This document shows, one piece after another, positions 27,601 to 34,279 of a stretch of 64,000 nt of DNA (the stretch's first letter is position 1; every line of letters starts with the position of its first letter). The notes beneath the pieces were generated by a model. It was given only the letters and a program-made list of their open reading frames with translations. It was not told the DNA's origin and made no database searches. Source of the DNA: an uncultured Bacteroidales bacterium (lineage in GTDB: Bacteria; Bacteroidota; Bacteroidia; Bacteroidales; UBA932); assembly GCA_944323505.1 (NCBI GenBank), contig CALUST010000007.1, positions 108,850 through 172,849 of the forward strand. Direction: 5' to 3'. The translations under genes and the position numbers were made by a program.

Positions 27601-28296
27601 CATCGCGAGCCACCTCAGCATCGAATTGGCGAAGAATACCGGTTTCTCGCCGGGGTTGGCTGTAATCTTGAACATCGGTCTTCCGTCAATCTCCACCACT
27701 GTGCCTCCCGTCTCGCTTACAGGCATGATGTCATAGTAGGAGGGCAGTCTCAGATGCGGATTGACTCCGTTCTCCATCTTCTGGATTCCTTCGAGAAGAC
27801 TGTTCTTTATTTCAAGTCCCGCTATGACCTTGCAGTTGACCCCGTCCGTGGCAGACTTGACGATGTACCATTTGGGACCGAGGCTTATGTAGCCCGCTTT
27901 GTCGGAGACTTCGGCCAGTGGGGATATGAGATTGGTCCGGAGATTCGAGAATTTCTGGAATATCATTCTTGACCCGGTGTCATCGTTGGTGATAGGGAAC
28001 TGGTTGCTCCATGACTGGAGGGTGTCGTAGACATACCGGTAGACCACCATGTCCTCAGGCAGGTCTTTTAGTGTCATCCATGAGTCATGGTCTGATTCCA
28101 GAGCCTTGCCTATTTCCGCATCGAGCAGGTCCATCCGCTTGCTGATAATCCGTTCCGTGCGGGATGCAATCCGGTCGGAGTTTACCGGGGATGTGCTGAC
28201 TATGAGAGACAGGAGAAAGCAGATTGCTGCCGCAGCCAGACACAGTTTGTAACTGTTTCTCCTGAAATATCTTTTCGTTTCTGACCTTATTTCCAT
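24682..28296 (-). CDS. NtrY-like transmembrane sensor histidine kinase
   Basis: Very large membrane sensor kinase of 1204 residues. One hydrophobic helix is near 17-35, then an exported segment to about 225, a multi-helix block at about 228-430, a second exported segment to about 670, helices near 672-695 and 715-738, a third exported segment and a helix near 885-908. A HAMP-like linker (REDEISTLVEAYNRMVHDI) leads to HisKA with the phospho-acceptor His near 981 in QVAHEIKNPLTPIKLE, then an HATPase domain with NLITNAVQAI, EDNGPGV and GTGLGLAI. HEIKNPLTP is the NtrB/NtrY form, matching the sigma-54 response regulator at 20847-21995. It follows rlmH by 13 bases, so the two probably share a transcript. 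The signal sensed is unknown. Confidence 0.88.
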   Translation of the reverse strand: MEIRSETKRYFRRNSYKLCLAAAAICFLLSLIVSTSPVNSDRIASRTERIISKRMDLLDAEIGKALESDHDSWMTLKDLPEDMVVYRYVYDTLQSWSNQFPITNDDTGSRMIFQKFSNLRTNLISPLAEVSDKAGYISLGPKWYIVKSATDGVNCKVIAGLEIKNSLLEGIQKMENGVNPHLRLPSYYDIMPVSETGGTVVEIDGRPMFKITANPGEKPVFFANSMLRWLAMLLLTISAVLYLWAHRSIMNYLLCTLILIGMTVLAYILGHQLDSRFFSPTIYAGGPVLYSFGALIIINSAIILYVMGVFLVRRDVIGIVIRKNTDRARAGYTAGIMAMIIAVCAYTHFSLKSLIINSSITLELYLWNEISVYTLLVYLSYSTLFFSILLLIQMLKPVFRYYMGIRYNAFSRKFLFVYALICAAYLTSMAGLIGFQKEQDRVSVWANRLAVDRDLGVEIQLRSVENEIAGDPFISTLSGESVNSMMILNRLTENYLTGVVQNYDIMVTLCRDSDRVTTVNSDKPMSTLEYFNNRVRTGSPIADNSRFIYVNDKGIPSYIGMFIYYTGKAGIIRMFLEVRPKSYSENRGYGNIPGLVSGLGRISMPPLYSYAKYVSGKLITYKGNYAYPTVIKSGSGDSSPIELGRRSILKNRKYIHFVNLVSGNEVIVISRPVRGFMTYFITFSYLLLITFSILYLFSNKRKDERNSFKKNYYRSRINTVLFFALFLTLVIMTIASVTFVYNRNENNMYNLMSNKINTIQAMLESRLKYVPDYHVMNSQEFSGIITEVGNMTKSDINLYTPGGKIFKTTTPEIFERMILGSRMNQDAYYNIIYGKQRFFITNEEFANHKFYSLYAPLFNNDGKMIAILNAPYTDQGYDFKRDAFFHSATIINLFLILLIVTIIVSTTVVNAMFRPILKIGQKMNSTGIHGLEYIIYRREDEISTLVEAYNRMVHDILASTKQLAQAERDKAWSEMARQVAHEIKNPLTPIKLEIQRLIRLKQRNDQSWSEKFDRVSAVVLEHIDILTDTANEFSTFAKLYSEEPVLMDLDKTMRDQLAIFDNKENISISYMGLENACVLAPKPQLIRVFVNLITNAVQAIEIQQKEDRENGKEVTGGTIGIFIRNSMKDGYYDIVFEDNGPGVKDENLGKLFTPNFTTKSSGTGLGLAICRNIVEKCNGTITYQRSFVMKGACFTVRLPKYTGN

Positions 28297-28309
28297 ATCC
28301 GGTAAGCGG

Positions 28310-28783
28310 TTATTCGTGATGGTACGGCTGTCCTTTCATTATGGTGAAAGCCCTGTACAACTGTTCGGCAAATATCACACGTACCATCTGGTGTGAAAAT
28401 GTCATCCTTGACAGGGATATCTTTGCGTTGCATCTTTTATATACATCGTCAGAGAACCCGTATGCGCCCCCGATTACGAATACCATGTCTTTCCCTGAGG
28501 CTGATATCCTTTTCTCCAGGGCACCGGCCCATTCGACAGAGCCGTATTCCTTGCCGTGTTCGTCAAGCAGAATCACCTCGTCGGTTTCTTTCAGTGTCTT
28601 CAGGATGAGTTCCCCTTCCCTTTTCTTGATTTGTTCCCGGCTCAATGCAGACACGTTCTTCAGTTCCGGGATTTCATTCACGGAGAAAGGGATATAGTGC
28701 CGGAGTCTTGCCACATACAGGTCAAGTCCGTCGCGTATCCAGTTCTTTTCTGTCTGTCCGACAGTGAGCAAGGTGATTTTCAT
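28310..28783 (-). CDS. rlmH: 23S rRNA (pseudouridine-1915-N3)-methyltransferase RlmH
   Basis: SPOUT-class methyltransferase acting on helix 69 of 23S rRNA in the 70S ribosome. MKITLLTVGQTEKNWIRDGL starts the fold, VILLDEHGKEYGS and the knot segment VFVIGGAYGFSDDVYKRCN bind SAM, and the C-terminal MTFSHQMVRVIFAEQLYRAF closes the knot. ATG 28783 gives 157 residues, the normal length (155-159); the open frame extends to 28837 but would run over the promoter. The gene heads a two-gene unit with the large kinase. Confidence 0.95.
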   Translation of the reverse strand: MKITLLTVGQTEKNWIRDGLDLYVARLRHYIPFSVNEIPELKNVSALSREQIKKREGELILKTLKETDEVILLDEHGKEYGSVEWAGALEKRISASGKDMVFVIGGAYGFSDDVYKRCNAKISLSRMTFSHQMVRVIFAEQLYRAFTIMKGQPYHHE

Positions 28784-28806
28784 GTTGATGTATATGCTGT
28801 CTCTTA

Positions 28807-28838
28807 CAAAGGTAAGAATGTGGCTCGGTATTTGCAAT
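28807..28838 (-). promoter_or_regulatory. rlmH-kinase promoter
   Basis: On the reverse strand ATTG (28835-28838) and TACCTTTG (28807-28814) are separated by 20 bases, a good Bacteroidota promoter pair with one mismatch in the -33. The rlmH ATG at 28783 is 23 bases downstream. Confidence 0.6.
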
Positions 28839-28865
28839 AATCATGCACTGCTATCATGACAAGTG

Positions 28866-29279
28866 ATGAATCTTATCCAGAACATATTGCTGTTGCCTTT
28901 GGCTATGTTTTTCATCTCGCCCGGCCACGTTGCGGCGATGCAGGACAATTCTTACGACGTCTTTGTCCCGATAGCAAAATATATCAGCCAGGGCAATGCC
29001 AGCAAACTGTCCGCATGGTTTGCCGACAACTTGGAGATAGCGGTCATTTCGTCGTCGAATGACTCAAGCCGCAACCAGGCGAGGCAGATAATCAAATCCT
29101 TTTTTGATTCCTATACTCCGAGATCCTTTGAGATTACCCATACTGCAGGACGGTCCAATATGAAATATGCCGTCGGTTCGCTGAATGCGGGAGGTGAGAT
29201 GTTTGCAGTGACGATTTTTGTGAGTTTCAGCGAGTCTGGCTACAGGATTCAGCAGTTGAAAATCGAGAGATTGATGTGA
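28866..29279 (+). CDS. DUF4783 domain exported protein
   Basis: Small exported protein of the Bacteroidota family DUF4783, whose function is unknown. ATG 28866 begins a signal peptide (MNLIQNILLLPLAMFFISPG, likely cleaved after HVAA), leaving about 113 residues with an NTF2-like alpha/beta layout: a helical half (YDVFVPIAKYISQGNASKLS), then strands near GGEMFAVTIFVSFSESGYRI. A GTG one codon earlier is in frame. It is monocistronic on the forward strand, divergent from rlmH, and ends before a hairpin terminator that also serves der from the other side. Confidence 0.75.
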   Translation: MNLIQNILLLPLAMFFISPGHVAAMQDNSYDVFVPIAKYISQGNASKLSAWFADNLEIAVISSSNDSSRNQARQIIKSFFDSYTPRSFEITHTAGRSNMKYAVGSLNAGGEMFAVTIFVSFSESGYRIQQLKIERLM

Positions 29280-29367
29280 GCGTGATGTCTTTGCGGTTTT
29301 TGGCATGGACTTTGTAAAATTGATGTCACGGTTAGTTTAGTTGTTAATAATAGGGTTATAGCAAAAA

Positions 29368-29400
29368 GAGAGGGTGACTCAAATTTTGAGTCACCCTCAA
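29368..29400. terminator. terminator downstream of der (and DUF4783 gene)
   Basis: Arms 29370-29383 and 29385-29398 are complementary (GAGGGTGACTCAAA with its reverse complement; the innermost A/T bases form the loop). Read on the reverse strand the stem is followed by TCTTTTTGC, so it mainly ends the der operon. Confidence 0.8.
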
Positions 29401-29443
29401 ACGTCTTTCTTCTAAAGGCTGGACTTCTTTTTATGTGTCTACG

Positions 29444-30751
29444 TCATTTCTGCCTGATGAAGACCCTTACAGGGCATCCGGAGAAATCGAACTTCTCCCG
29501 CAGTCTGTTCTCAAGAAATCTCTTGTAAGGTTCCTTCACATATTGAGGCAAGTTGCAGAAGAAAGCGAAGGCCGGAGACCTCGTCGGCAATTGGGTGACA
29601 TATTTGATTTTCACATATTTGCCTTTCCATGCCGGTGGCGGGTAATTCTCGATTTCCGGCAGCATCTCCTCGTTCAGGACGGAAGTCGGTATCTTCTTGG
29701 AATAGTTCGCGTACACCTTTGCCGTGGCATCGAGCACGTCCATGATCCTCTGCTTCTTTATCACGGAGGTGAAGATGATAGGAATGTCATTGAAAGGGGC
29801 GAGGCGTTCTTTCAGGGCCTCTGTGTACCTTTTCATGGTATTGCTGTCCTTCTCCACCGCATCCCATTTGTTCACCACCAGTACGCAGCCTTTCTTGTTC
29901 TTCTCAATCAGGTTGAGGATGTTCATGTCCTGGGCTTCCATGCCGGTCTGCGCATCAATCATCAATATGCATACATCTGAATGCTCTATTGCCCGTATGG
30001 CGCGCATCACCGAGTAGAATTCCAGGTCTTCATGCACTTTTGCCTTCTTTCTCATGCCTGCAGTGTCCACAAGCATGAATTCATGGCCGAACTTGTTGTA
30101 GTATGTGGCGATTGAATCCCTTGTGGTACCTGCAAGCGGTGTCACTATGTTCCGTTCTGAGCCGAGCAGCGCGTTGGTGAGTGACGATTTCCCGACATTC
30201 GGCCTGCCGACGATGGTGATCCTCGGAAGTTCCGGATGGTCGTTCTCCGCAGCGGCGTCCTCCGGCAGTTTCCTGACAATCTCGTCGAGCAGGTCTCCAG
30301 TGCCACCTCCGTTGGCTGAGGAGATGCTCCATATCTCACCGAGTCCCAGCGAATAGAACTGGTAGGTGTCGAACATCTTGTCTCCTGTATCCACCTTGTT
30401 CACCGCCACGACCACCGGCTTTCCGCTTCTCCGGAGCAGGTCTGCGATTTCTGCATCATAATCGGTCACACCCGTGGCCGCCTCAGTCATGAACAGTATC
30501 AGATCCGCTTCCTCAATGGCAAGCAGGACCTGCTTCCTTATCTCCTCCTCGAAGATGTCGTCGGAATTGGACGTATATCCTCCGGTATCGACAACCGAGA
30601 ATTCGGTGCCGCACCATTCGCATTTCCCGTAGTGCCTGTCTCTCGTGACGCCGGCAGTCTCGTCCACTATCGCCTGTCTCATGCCCACGAGACGGTTGAA
30701 CAATGTGGACTTCCCGACATTCGGCCTCCCCACTATCGCTACAAGACTCAT
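29444..30751 (-). CDS. der: ribosome biogenesis GTPase Der
   Basis: Double GTPase needed for maturation of the 50S subunit. Two G domains are visible: the first opens with [18 protein letters not shown] and has DTGGY and NKVD; the second has [20 protein letters not shown] near residue 177, [10 protein letters not shown] and [11 protein letters not shown]-like domain ends the protein ([20 protein letters not shown]). ATG 30751 ([11 protein letters not shown]) gives 435 residues; the open frame reaches back to 30787. The start overlaps the stop of the small Cys-rich protein gene by four bases. It is last in the engB-prs-orf-der operon. Confidence 0.96.
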   Translation of the reverse strand: MSLVAIVGRPNVGKSTLFNRLVGMRQAIVDETAGVTRDRHYGKCEWCGTEFSVVDTGGYTSNSDDIFEEEIRKQVLLAIEEADLILFMTEAATGVTDYDAEIADLLRRSGKPVVVAVNKVDTGDKMFDTYQFYSLGLGEIWSISSANGGGTGDLLDEIVRKLPEDAAAENDHPELPRITIVGRPNVGKSSLTNALLGSERNIVTPLAGTTRDSIATYYNKFGHEFMLVDTAGMRKKAKVHEDLEFYSVMRAIRAIEHSDVCILMIDAQTGMEAQDMNILNLIEKNKKGCVLVVNKWDAVEKDSNTMKRYTEALKERLAPFNDIPIIFTSVIKKQRIMDVLDATAKVYANYSKKIPTSVLNEEMLPEIENYPPPAWKGKYVKIKYVTQLPTRSPAFAFFCNLPQYVKEPYKRFLENRLREKFDFSGCPVRVFIRQK

Positions 30752-31020
30752 TTCTTTTCCTCCTCTGTTTTTGTCGCCAGTCCGCATCCTGCACAGTCAC
30801 CGCAGCCGATGTCGCTGCAGGTCGGGTGGCGCTTGCCGTTTTTTTTGCCCCAAAGCCTCAGTTCGTCCTCCTTGGCGCACCTGATGCCGAGCCGGCGCAT
30901 TGCCGGATTGTGGCTGATCTCGGTATCGGGGAATTTTCCGTTCTTGCGGAAAATGATATTGAAACATAGGCCGACAACGCTGATTCCCACCAGCAGCAGT
31001 GCGGCGATGAAGATTTCCAT
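30748..31020 (-). CDS. small membrane-anchored Cys-rich protein
   Basis: A 90-residue protein with one N-terminal membrane helix ([20 protein letters not shown]) followed by a short soluble part. The C-terminus carries a cysteine cluster [13 protein letters not shown], with a CxxxxCxxCxxC layout that could bind a metal or iron-sulfur centre. I know no assigned function. It lies seven bases after prs and overlaps der by four bases (ATGA), so it is certainly translated as part of the operon and may be linked to der by coupling only. Confidence 0.78.
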   Translation of the reverse strand: MEIFIAALLLVGISVVGLCFNIIFRKNGKFPDTEISHNPAMRRLGIRCAKEDELRLWGKKNGKRHPTCSDIGCGDCAGCGLATKTEEEKK

Positions 31021-31027
31021 ACAGGTC

Positions 31028-31978
31028 TCAGAATATGAAGCTGTCGCTTATCGGCTCGTAGTTGTACACCTTGTCAATGATGTTGGCAAATGTGTCCGCA
31101 ACCGAAAGCACAGTGATTTTGCTCTTGTCCTTGTCAGGATCCGATGAAAGCGGTATAGTGTCCGTGACAATCACCTCCTCAAGTGCTGACTCTGCAATCC
31201 TTTCGTATGCGTTGCCGGAGAACACGGCGTGTGTCGCGCAGGCCCTTACGCTGAGCGCGCCCATCTCTTTCAGGACATTGGCAGCCTTTGTGAGTGTCCC
31301 GGCTGTATCTATCATGTCGTCCACAATGATGACATTCTTCCCTGCGACATCACCGATGGCTGTGATTGAACCTACCACATTTGCCCTCTCGCGTGACTTG
31401 TGGCAGATGATCACAGGGCACTGGAGATACCTTGCGTATGCGTTCGCCCTCTTTGCCCCGCCCATGTCCGGAGCCGCGATGGCGATATTCTCTATATCCA
31501 GCCCTCTCAGATACGGGAGGAAGATGTTGCTTGCATATATATGGTCCACAGGGAAGTCGAAGAAGCCCTGAATCTGGTCTGCATGGAGGTCGCAGGTCAT
31601 CACCCTGTCGCATCCTGCAGCATGGAGGATGTTTGCCACCAGTTTCGCACCGATGGATACCCTCGGCTTGTCTTTCCTGTCCTGTCTTGCCCATCCGAAG
31701 TACGGCATGACTGCTATGACTGTGTGGGCGGATGCACGTTTTGCGGCATCAATCATGAGAAGAAGTTCAAAGAGGTTGTCTGTCGGAGGGAATGTGGACT
31801 GTACGATGAATACTGTCGCTCCTCTGACACTTTCGTTGAGTGAGGGCTGGAATTCCCCGTCGCTGAAAGCCAGCACATCGGATTTTCCCAGTTCGATGTT
31901 GAGGGATCTTGCGATTTTCTCTGCAAGGGGTCTTGAACTCCTGCACGCAAATAATTTCATTTTGTGTTCGTTGTGCAT
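31028..31978 (-). CDS. prs: ribose-phosphate pyrophosphokinase
   Basis: Makes PRPP from ribose 5-phosphate and ATP for purine, pyrimidine, His and Trp synthesis. Class I features: FSDGEFQPSLNESVRGA, VMPYFGWARQDRKDKPRVSIG (ATP flexible loop), the Mg site CDLHADQIQGFFD, and the PRPP-binding loop IIVDDMIDTAGTLTKAA near residue 225. 316 residues from ATG 31978, or 310 from the ATG at 31960 (MKLFACRSS), which is equally possible. It lies between engB (21 bases upstream) and the small Cys protein gene (seven bases downstream). Confidence 0.95.
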   Translation of the reverse strand: MHNEHKMKLFACRSSRPLAEKIARSLNIELGKSDVLAFSDGEFQPSLNESVRGATVFIVQSTFPPTDNLFELLLMIDAAKRASAHTVIAVMPYFGWARQDRKDKPRVSIGAKLVANILHAAGCDRVMTCDLHADQIQGFFDFPVDHIYASNIFLPYLRGLDIENIAIAAPDMGGAKRANAYARYLQCPVIICHKSRERANVVGSITAIGDVAGKNVIIVDDMIDTAGTLTKAANVLKEMGALSVRACATHAVFSGNAYERIAESALEEVIVTDTIPLSSDPDKDKSKITVLSVADTFANIIDKVYNYEPISDSFIF

Positions 31979-31999
31979 CGTATAAGAGTTTTTAGCGTG

Positions 32000-32608
32000 T
32001 TATCCGTTCTGTTTCATCTCGTCAAGAAGTGTCCCGATGTAGTCCAGGACTTCTTCCCTGCCGAGTCCGGTCTCCGAAGATGTGATGAATACCGGAGGCA
32101 GTTCCTCCCAATATTCCAGCAACGCATTCCGGTTCTTTTCTATCTGCGTCTCAAGGGCATTTTTCCCCATTTTGTCGGCTTTGGTGAATATTATCGCGAA
32201 AGGGATTCCGCTGTTGCCGAGTTCCATGAGGAAGTCCATGTCAATCCTGCCGATGTCATGCCTGGAGTCTATCAGCACGAAAAGCAGGTGCATCTCCTCC
32301 GAGAAATTGAGATAGTTCCGGATGACCTGCTCCAGTTTCTGCTTCCCTGTCTTTGACAATTTCGCATAGCCATACCCGGGCAGGTCCACGAGATACCATT
32401 CCCTGTTGATCAGGAAATGGTTGACGAGCCTTGTCTTGCCCGGGGTGCCGGATGTCATTGCCAGTTTGCGGTTGTTGCACAGCATGTTGATCAATGAGGA
32501 TTTTCCGACGTTTGAGCGTCCTATGAAAGCGAATTCCGGGAATTTCTGTTTTGGCTTTTCAGAAATTCTCGTGCTGCTTCCTGCGAACAGTGCTTCAGAA
32601 ATCTTCAT
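32000..32608 (-). CDS. engB: ribosome biogenesis GTP-binding protein EngB/YsxC
   Basis: Essential GTPase of 50S assembly. G1 AFIGRSNVGKSSLINML is near residue 28, G2 TSGTPGKTRLVNHF, G3 DLPGYGYAKLSK, G4 TKADKMGKN and G5 TSSETGLGREE. 202 residues is normal. It is first in the engB-prs-orf-der operon, which thus combines two GTPases of large-subunit assembly with PRPP synthesis. The start at 32608 lies 25 bases behind the TATATTTG of the nearer promoter repeat. Confidence 0.95.
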   Translation of the reverse strand: MKISEALFAGSSTRISEKPKQKFPEFAFIGRSNVGKSSLINMLCNNRKLAMTSGTPGKTRLVNHFLINREWYLVDLPGYGYAKLSKTGKQKLEQVIRNYLNFSEEMHLLFVLIDSRHDIGRIDMDFLMELGNSGIPFAIIFTKADKMGKNALETQIEKNRNALLEYWEELPPVFITSSETGLGREEVLDYIGTLLDEMKQNG

Positions 32609-32630
32609 TTTCGGTCAAGATTGATTTGAG

Positions 32631-32746
32631 CGGCAAATATACGCAGAAGCCGAGAGCAATGCAAACTTGTTTGTAATTGCCGAGGCGTGAACAGTATAAA
32701 TGGCGCGGCAGCGGCAAATATACGCAGAAGCCGAGAGCAATGCAAA
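32631..32746 (-). repeat. dispersed double repeat carrying promoter consensus, unit 1
   Basis: Two near-identical 32-base copies (32634-32665 and 32715-32746) lie in direct orientation, 49 bases apart. On the reverse strand each reads TTTG, 20 bases containing CTCTCGGCTTCTGCG, then TATATTTG, a perfect Bacteroidota -33/-7 pair. The same two-copy unit with the same spacer core (CGCCTCGGCAATTACAAACA) recurs at 62693-62802. Here both promoters point into engB, whose ATG is 25 bases from the nearer one, so the unit probably drives the engB-prs-orf-der operon. No open reading frame lies in it. Confidence 0.8.
32634..32665 (-). promoter_or_regulatory. engB promoter (repeat copy A)
   Basis: TTTG (complement of 32662-32665), 20-base spacer, TATATTTG (complement of 32634-32641). 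Leader to the engB ATG is about 22 bases. Copy B at 32715-32746 has the same consensus and may act as a second promoter. Confidence 0.7.
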
Positions 32747-32875
32747 TTGAACTTCTCCAAACTTCATTTCCCGGGCACGGCGGTATGGATTTCCTCTCTT
32801 TCCTGCAATGTACGAATTATTCACGTCAATTCATATTTTATCGGAAAAATTATGGCTTCAAATTGAAATTTTGTG

Positions 32876-32883
32876 TAAATTTG
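32876..32883 (+). promoter_or_regulatory. -7 promoter element of xseA
   Basis: TAAATTTG matches TAnnTTTG and lies 22 bases before the xseA ATG. The -33 region is weak. Confidence 0.45.
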
Positions 32884-32905
32884 TAACGATTCGGACAATA
32901 ATTCT

Positions 32906-34039
32906 ATGGGAAAGGAAATTATCGACCTGTATGGGCTGCAGTCGCGGTTGAAGGATGGCATAGAGCATATTTTCCCTACCAAGGTGTGGCTCAAGGCGGA
33001 GATAAGTGCTGTAAAGGCGCGTCCGGGGGGTCATTGTTATATGGAATTGTCCCAGAGCGGGGATGACGGGCTGGTGGCCAAGGCTCAGGCGGTGATATGG
33101 GCTTCCAGATACAGGTTCATTGCCCCTTTCTTCGAATCTGTCACCGGCACCAGAATAGAGGAAGGAATGCTGGTGCTTGTCCGGGTACAGGTGAATTTCA
33201 GCCAGTTGTACGGACTTACACTTGTCATCGACGACATAGATCCGGATTTCTCTCTCGGCGAAAAGGAGAAGATGCGCCAGCAGACTCTCGCGAGACTGAA
33301 GGAAGAGGGCCTGATGGACATGCAGCAGGGGCTGTCTCTGCCGCGCCGTCCTTACAGGCTTGCTGTCATATCGGCTCCTGACGCAGCAGGATACAGGGAT
33401 TTCATGCGGCATCTTCATGAAAATGAATATGGTTATGCCTTTGCCACGGATCTCTATCAGGCTCTCATGCAAGGGGCAGATGCTGCGGATTCGATAGTCT
33501 CGGCCATTGACGGTGCGCTGTCTTCCGCCATCAGGTATGACGCTGTCCTGATTCTCAGGGGCGGCGGGGCGAAGCTGGATCTGGCCTGCTACGATGACTA
33601 TGTTCTCGCATCCCATATCGCCAGATGTCCTGTGCCGGTGCTGACGGCTGTCGGGCATGACCAGGATGTGCATATATGCGACATGGTGGCATGGGCTTCA
33701 GTCAAGACCCCTACTGCGCTTGCCGACACTTTCATCGGCATCTGTTCGAGAGAGGAGGCTACGCTCCTTTCTTATGGTACGAGGCTGAGACTGGCATTCT
33801 CAGCCAAGATAAGTTCGATGGAGAGCAGGGTGCGTCTGCTGGAGGCCAGGATAAACGGTGCGGATCCGAGGAACATCCTGAAGCGGGGGTATGTGATTGC
33901 CCTGGACGGCTCAGGAAAGGTCATGAAAGGGGTTTCAGGCAGGAGACCGGGGGACAAGGTGACGCTGATGTATCATGACGGCAGCCTCGGATGTACCGTG
34001 GACAGCGTGACGGCATCGGGCGCGGAGGCCGGAAAATGA
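32906..34039 (+). CDS. xseA: exodeoxyribonuclease VII large subunit
   Basis: Catalytic subunit of the single-strand-specific nuclease Exo VII, used in repair. The N-terminal OB fold (PTKVWLKAEISAVKARPGGH) is followed by the catalytic domain with LILRGGGAKLDLACYDDYVLA and AVGHDQDVHICDMVAWASVKTPT. A predicted helical section and a C-terminal segment ILKRGYVIALDGSGKV complete it. 377 residues is shorter than E. coli XseA (456), mainly through a reduced coiled coil. The stop overlaps the xseB start (ATGA). Confidence 0.93.
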   Translation: MGKEIIDLYGLQSRLKDGIEHIFPTKVWLKAEISAVKARPGGHCYMELSQSGDDGLVAKAQAVIWASRYRFIAPFFESVTGTRIEEGMLVLVRVQVNFSQLYGLTLVIDDIDPDFSLGEKEKMRQQTLARLKEEGLMDMQQGLSLPRRPYRLAVISAPDAAGYRDFMRHLHENEYGYAFATDLYQALMQGADAADSIVSAIDGALSSAIRYDAVLILRGGGAKLDLACYDDYVLASHIARCPVPVLTAVGHDQDVHICDMVAWASVKTPTALADTFIGICSREEATLLSYGTRLRLAFSAKISSMESRVRLLEARINGADPRNILKRGYVIALDGSGKVMKGVSGRRPGDKVTLMYHDGSLGCTVDSVTASGAEAGK

Positions 34040-34257
34040 TGTTTATGAAAATGGATGATATGGCAAAGAAAAAGGAATTTGATTATTCGGCAGCGGTGGC
34101 GGAACTGGAGGAGATTGCATCCAAGGTGGAGTCCGCCGATACAGGCATAGACGACATAGACAGGTATATCAAGCGTGCATCGGAACTGATTGCCGCCTGC
34201 CGCGCCTATCTCAGGACGGCCGGGGAGAAACTTGAGGGGCTTGACATTCGGGAATGA
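34036..34257 (+). CDS. xseB: exodeoxyribonuclease VII small subunit
   Basis: Small helical subunit that binds the XseA coiled coil in several copies. The family pattern is FDYSAAVAELEEIASKVES near residue 14, then YIKRASELIAACRAYL and the end KLEGLDI. ATG 34036 overlaps the xseA stop by four bases; in-frame ATGs at 34039, 34045, 34051 and 34060 are alternatives and only change the first residues. 73 residues, typical for the family. Confidence 0.92.
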   Translation: MMFMKMDDMAKKKEFDYSAAVAELEEIASKVESADTGIDDIDRYIKRASELIAACRAYLRTAGEKLEGLDIRE

Positions 34258-34279
34258 ATATGATATATTATAATAGAGG

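Noticed and set aside
32634-32746. Spaced direct repeats considered as a CRISPR array
   Set aside because: Only two copies per locus, no cas gene, and the spacer is itself conserved between the two loci.
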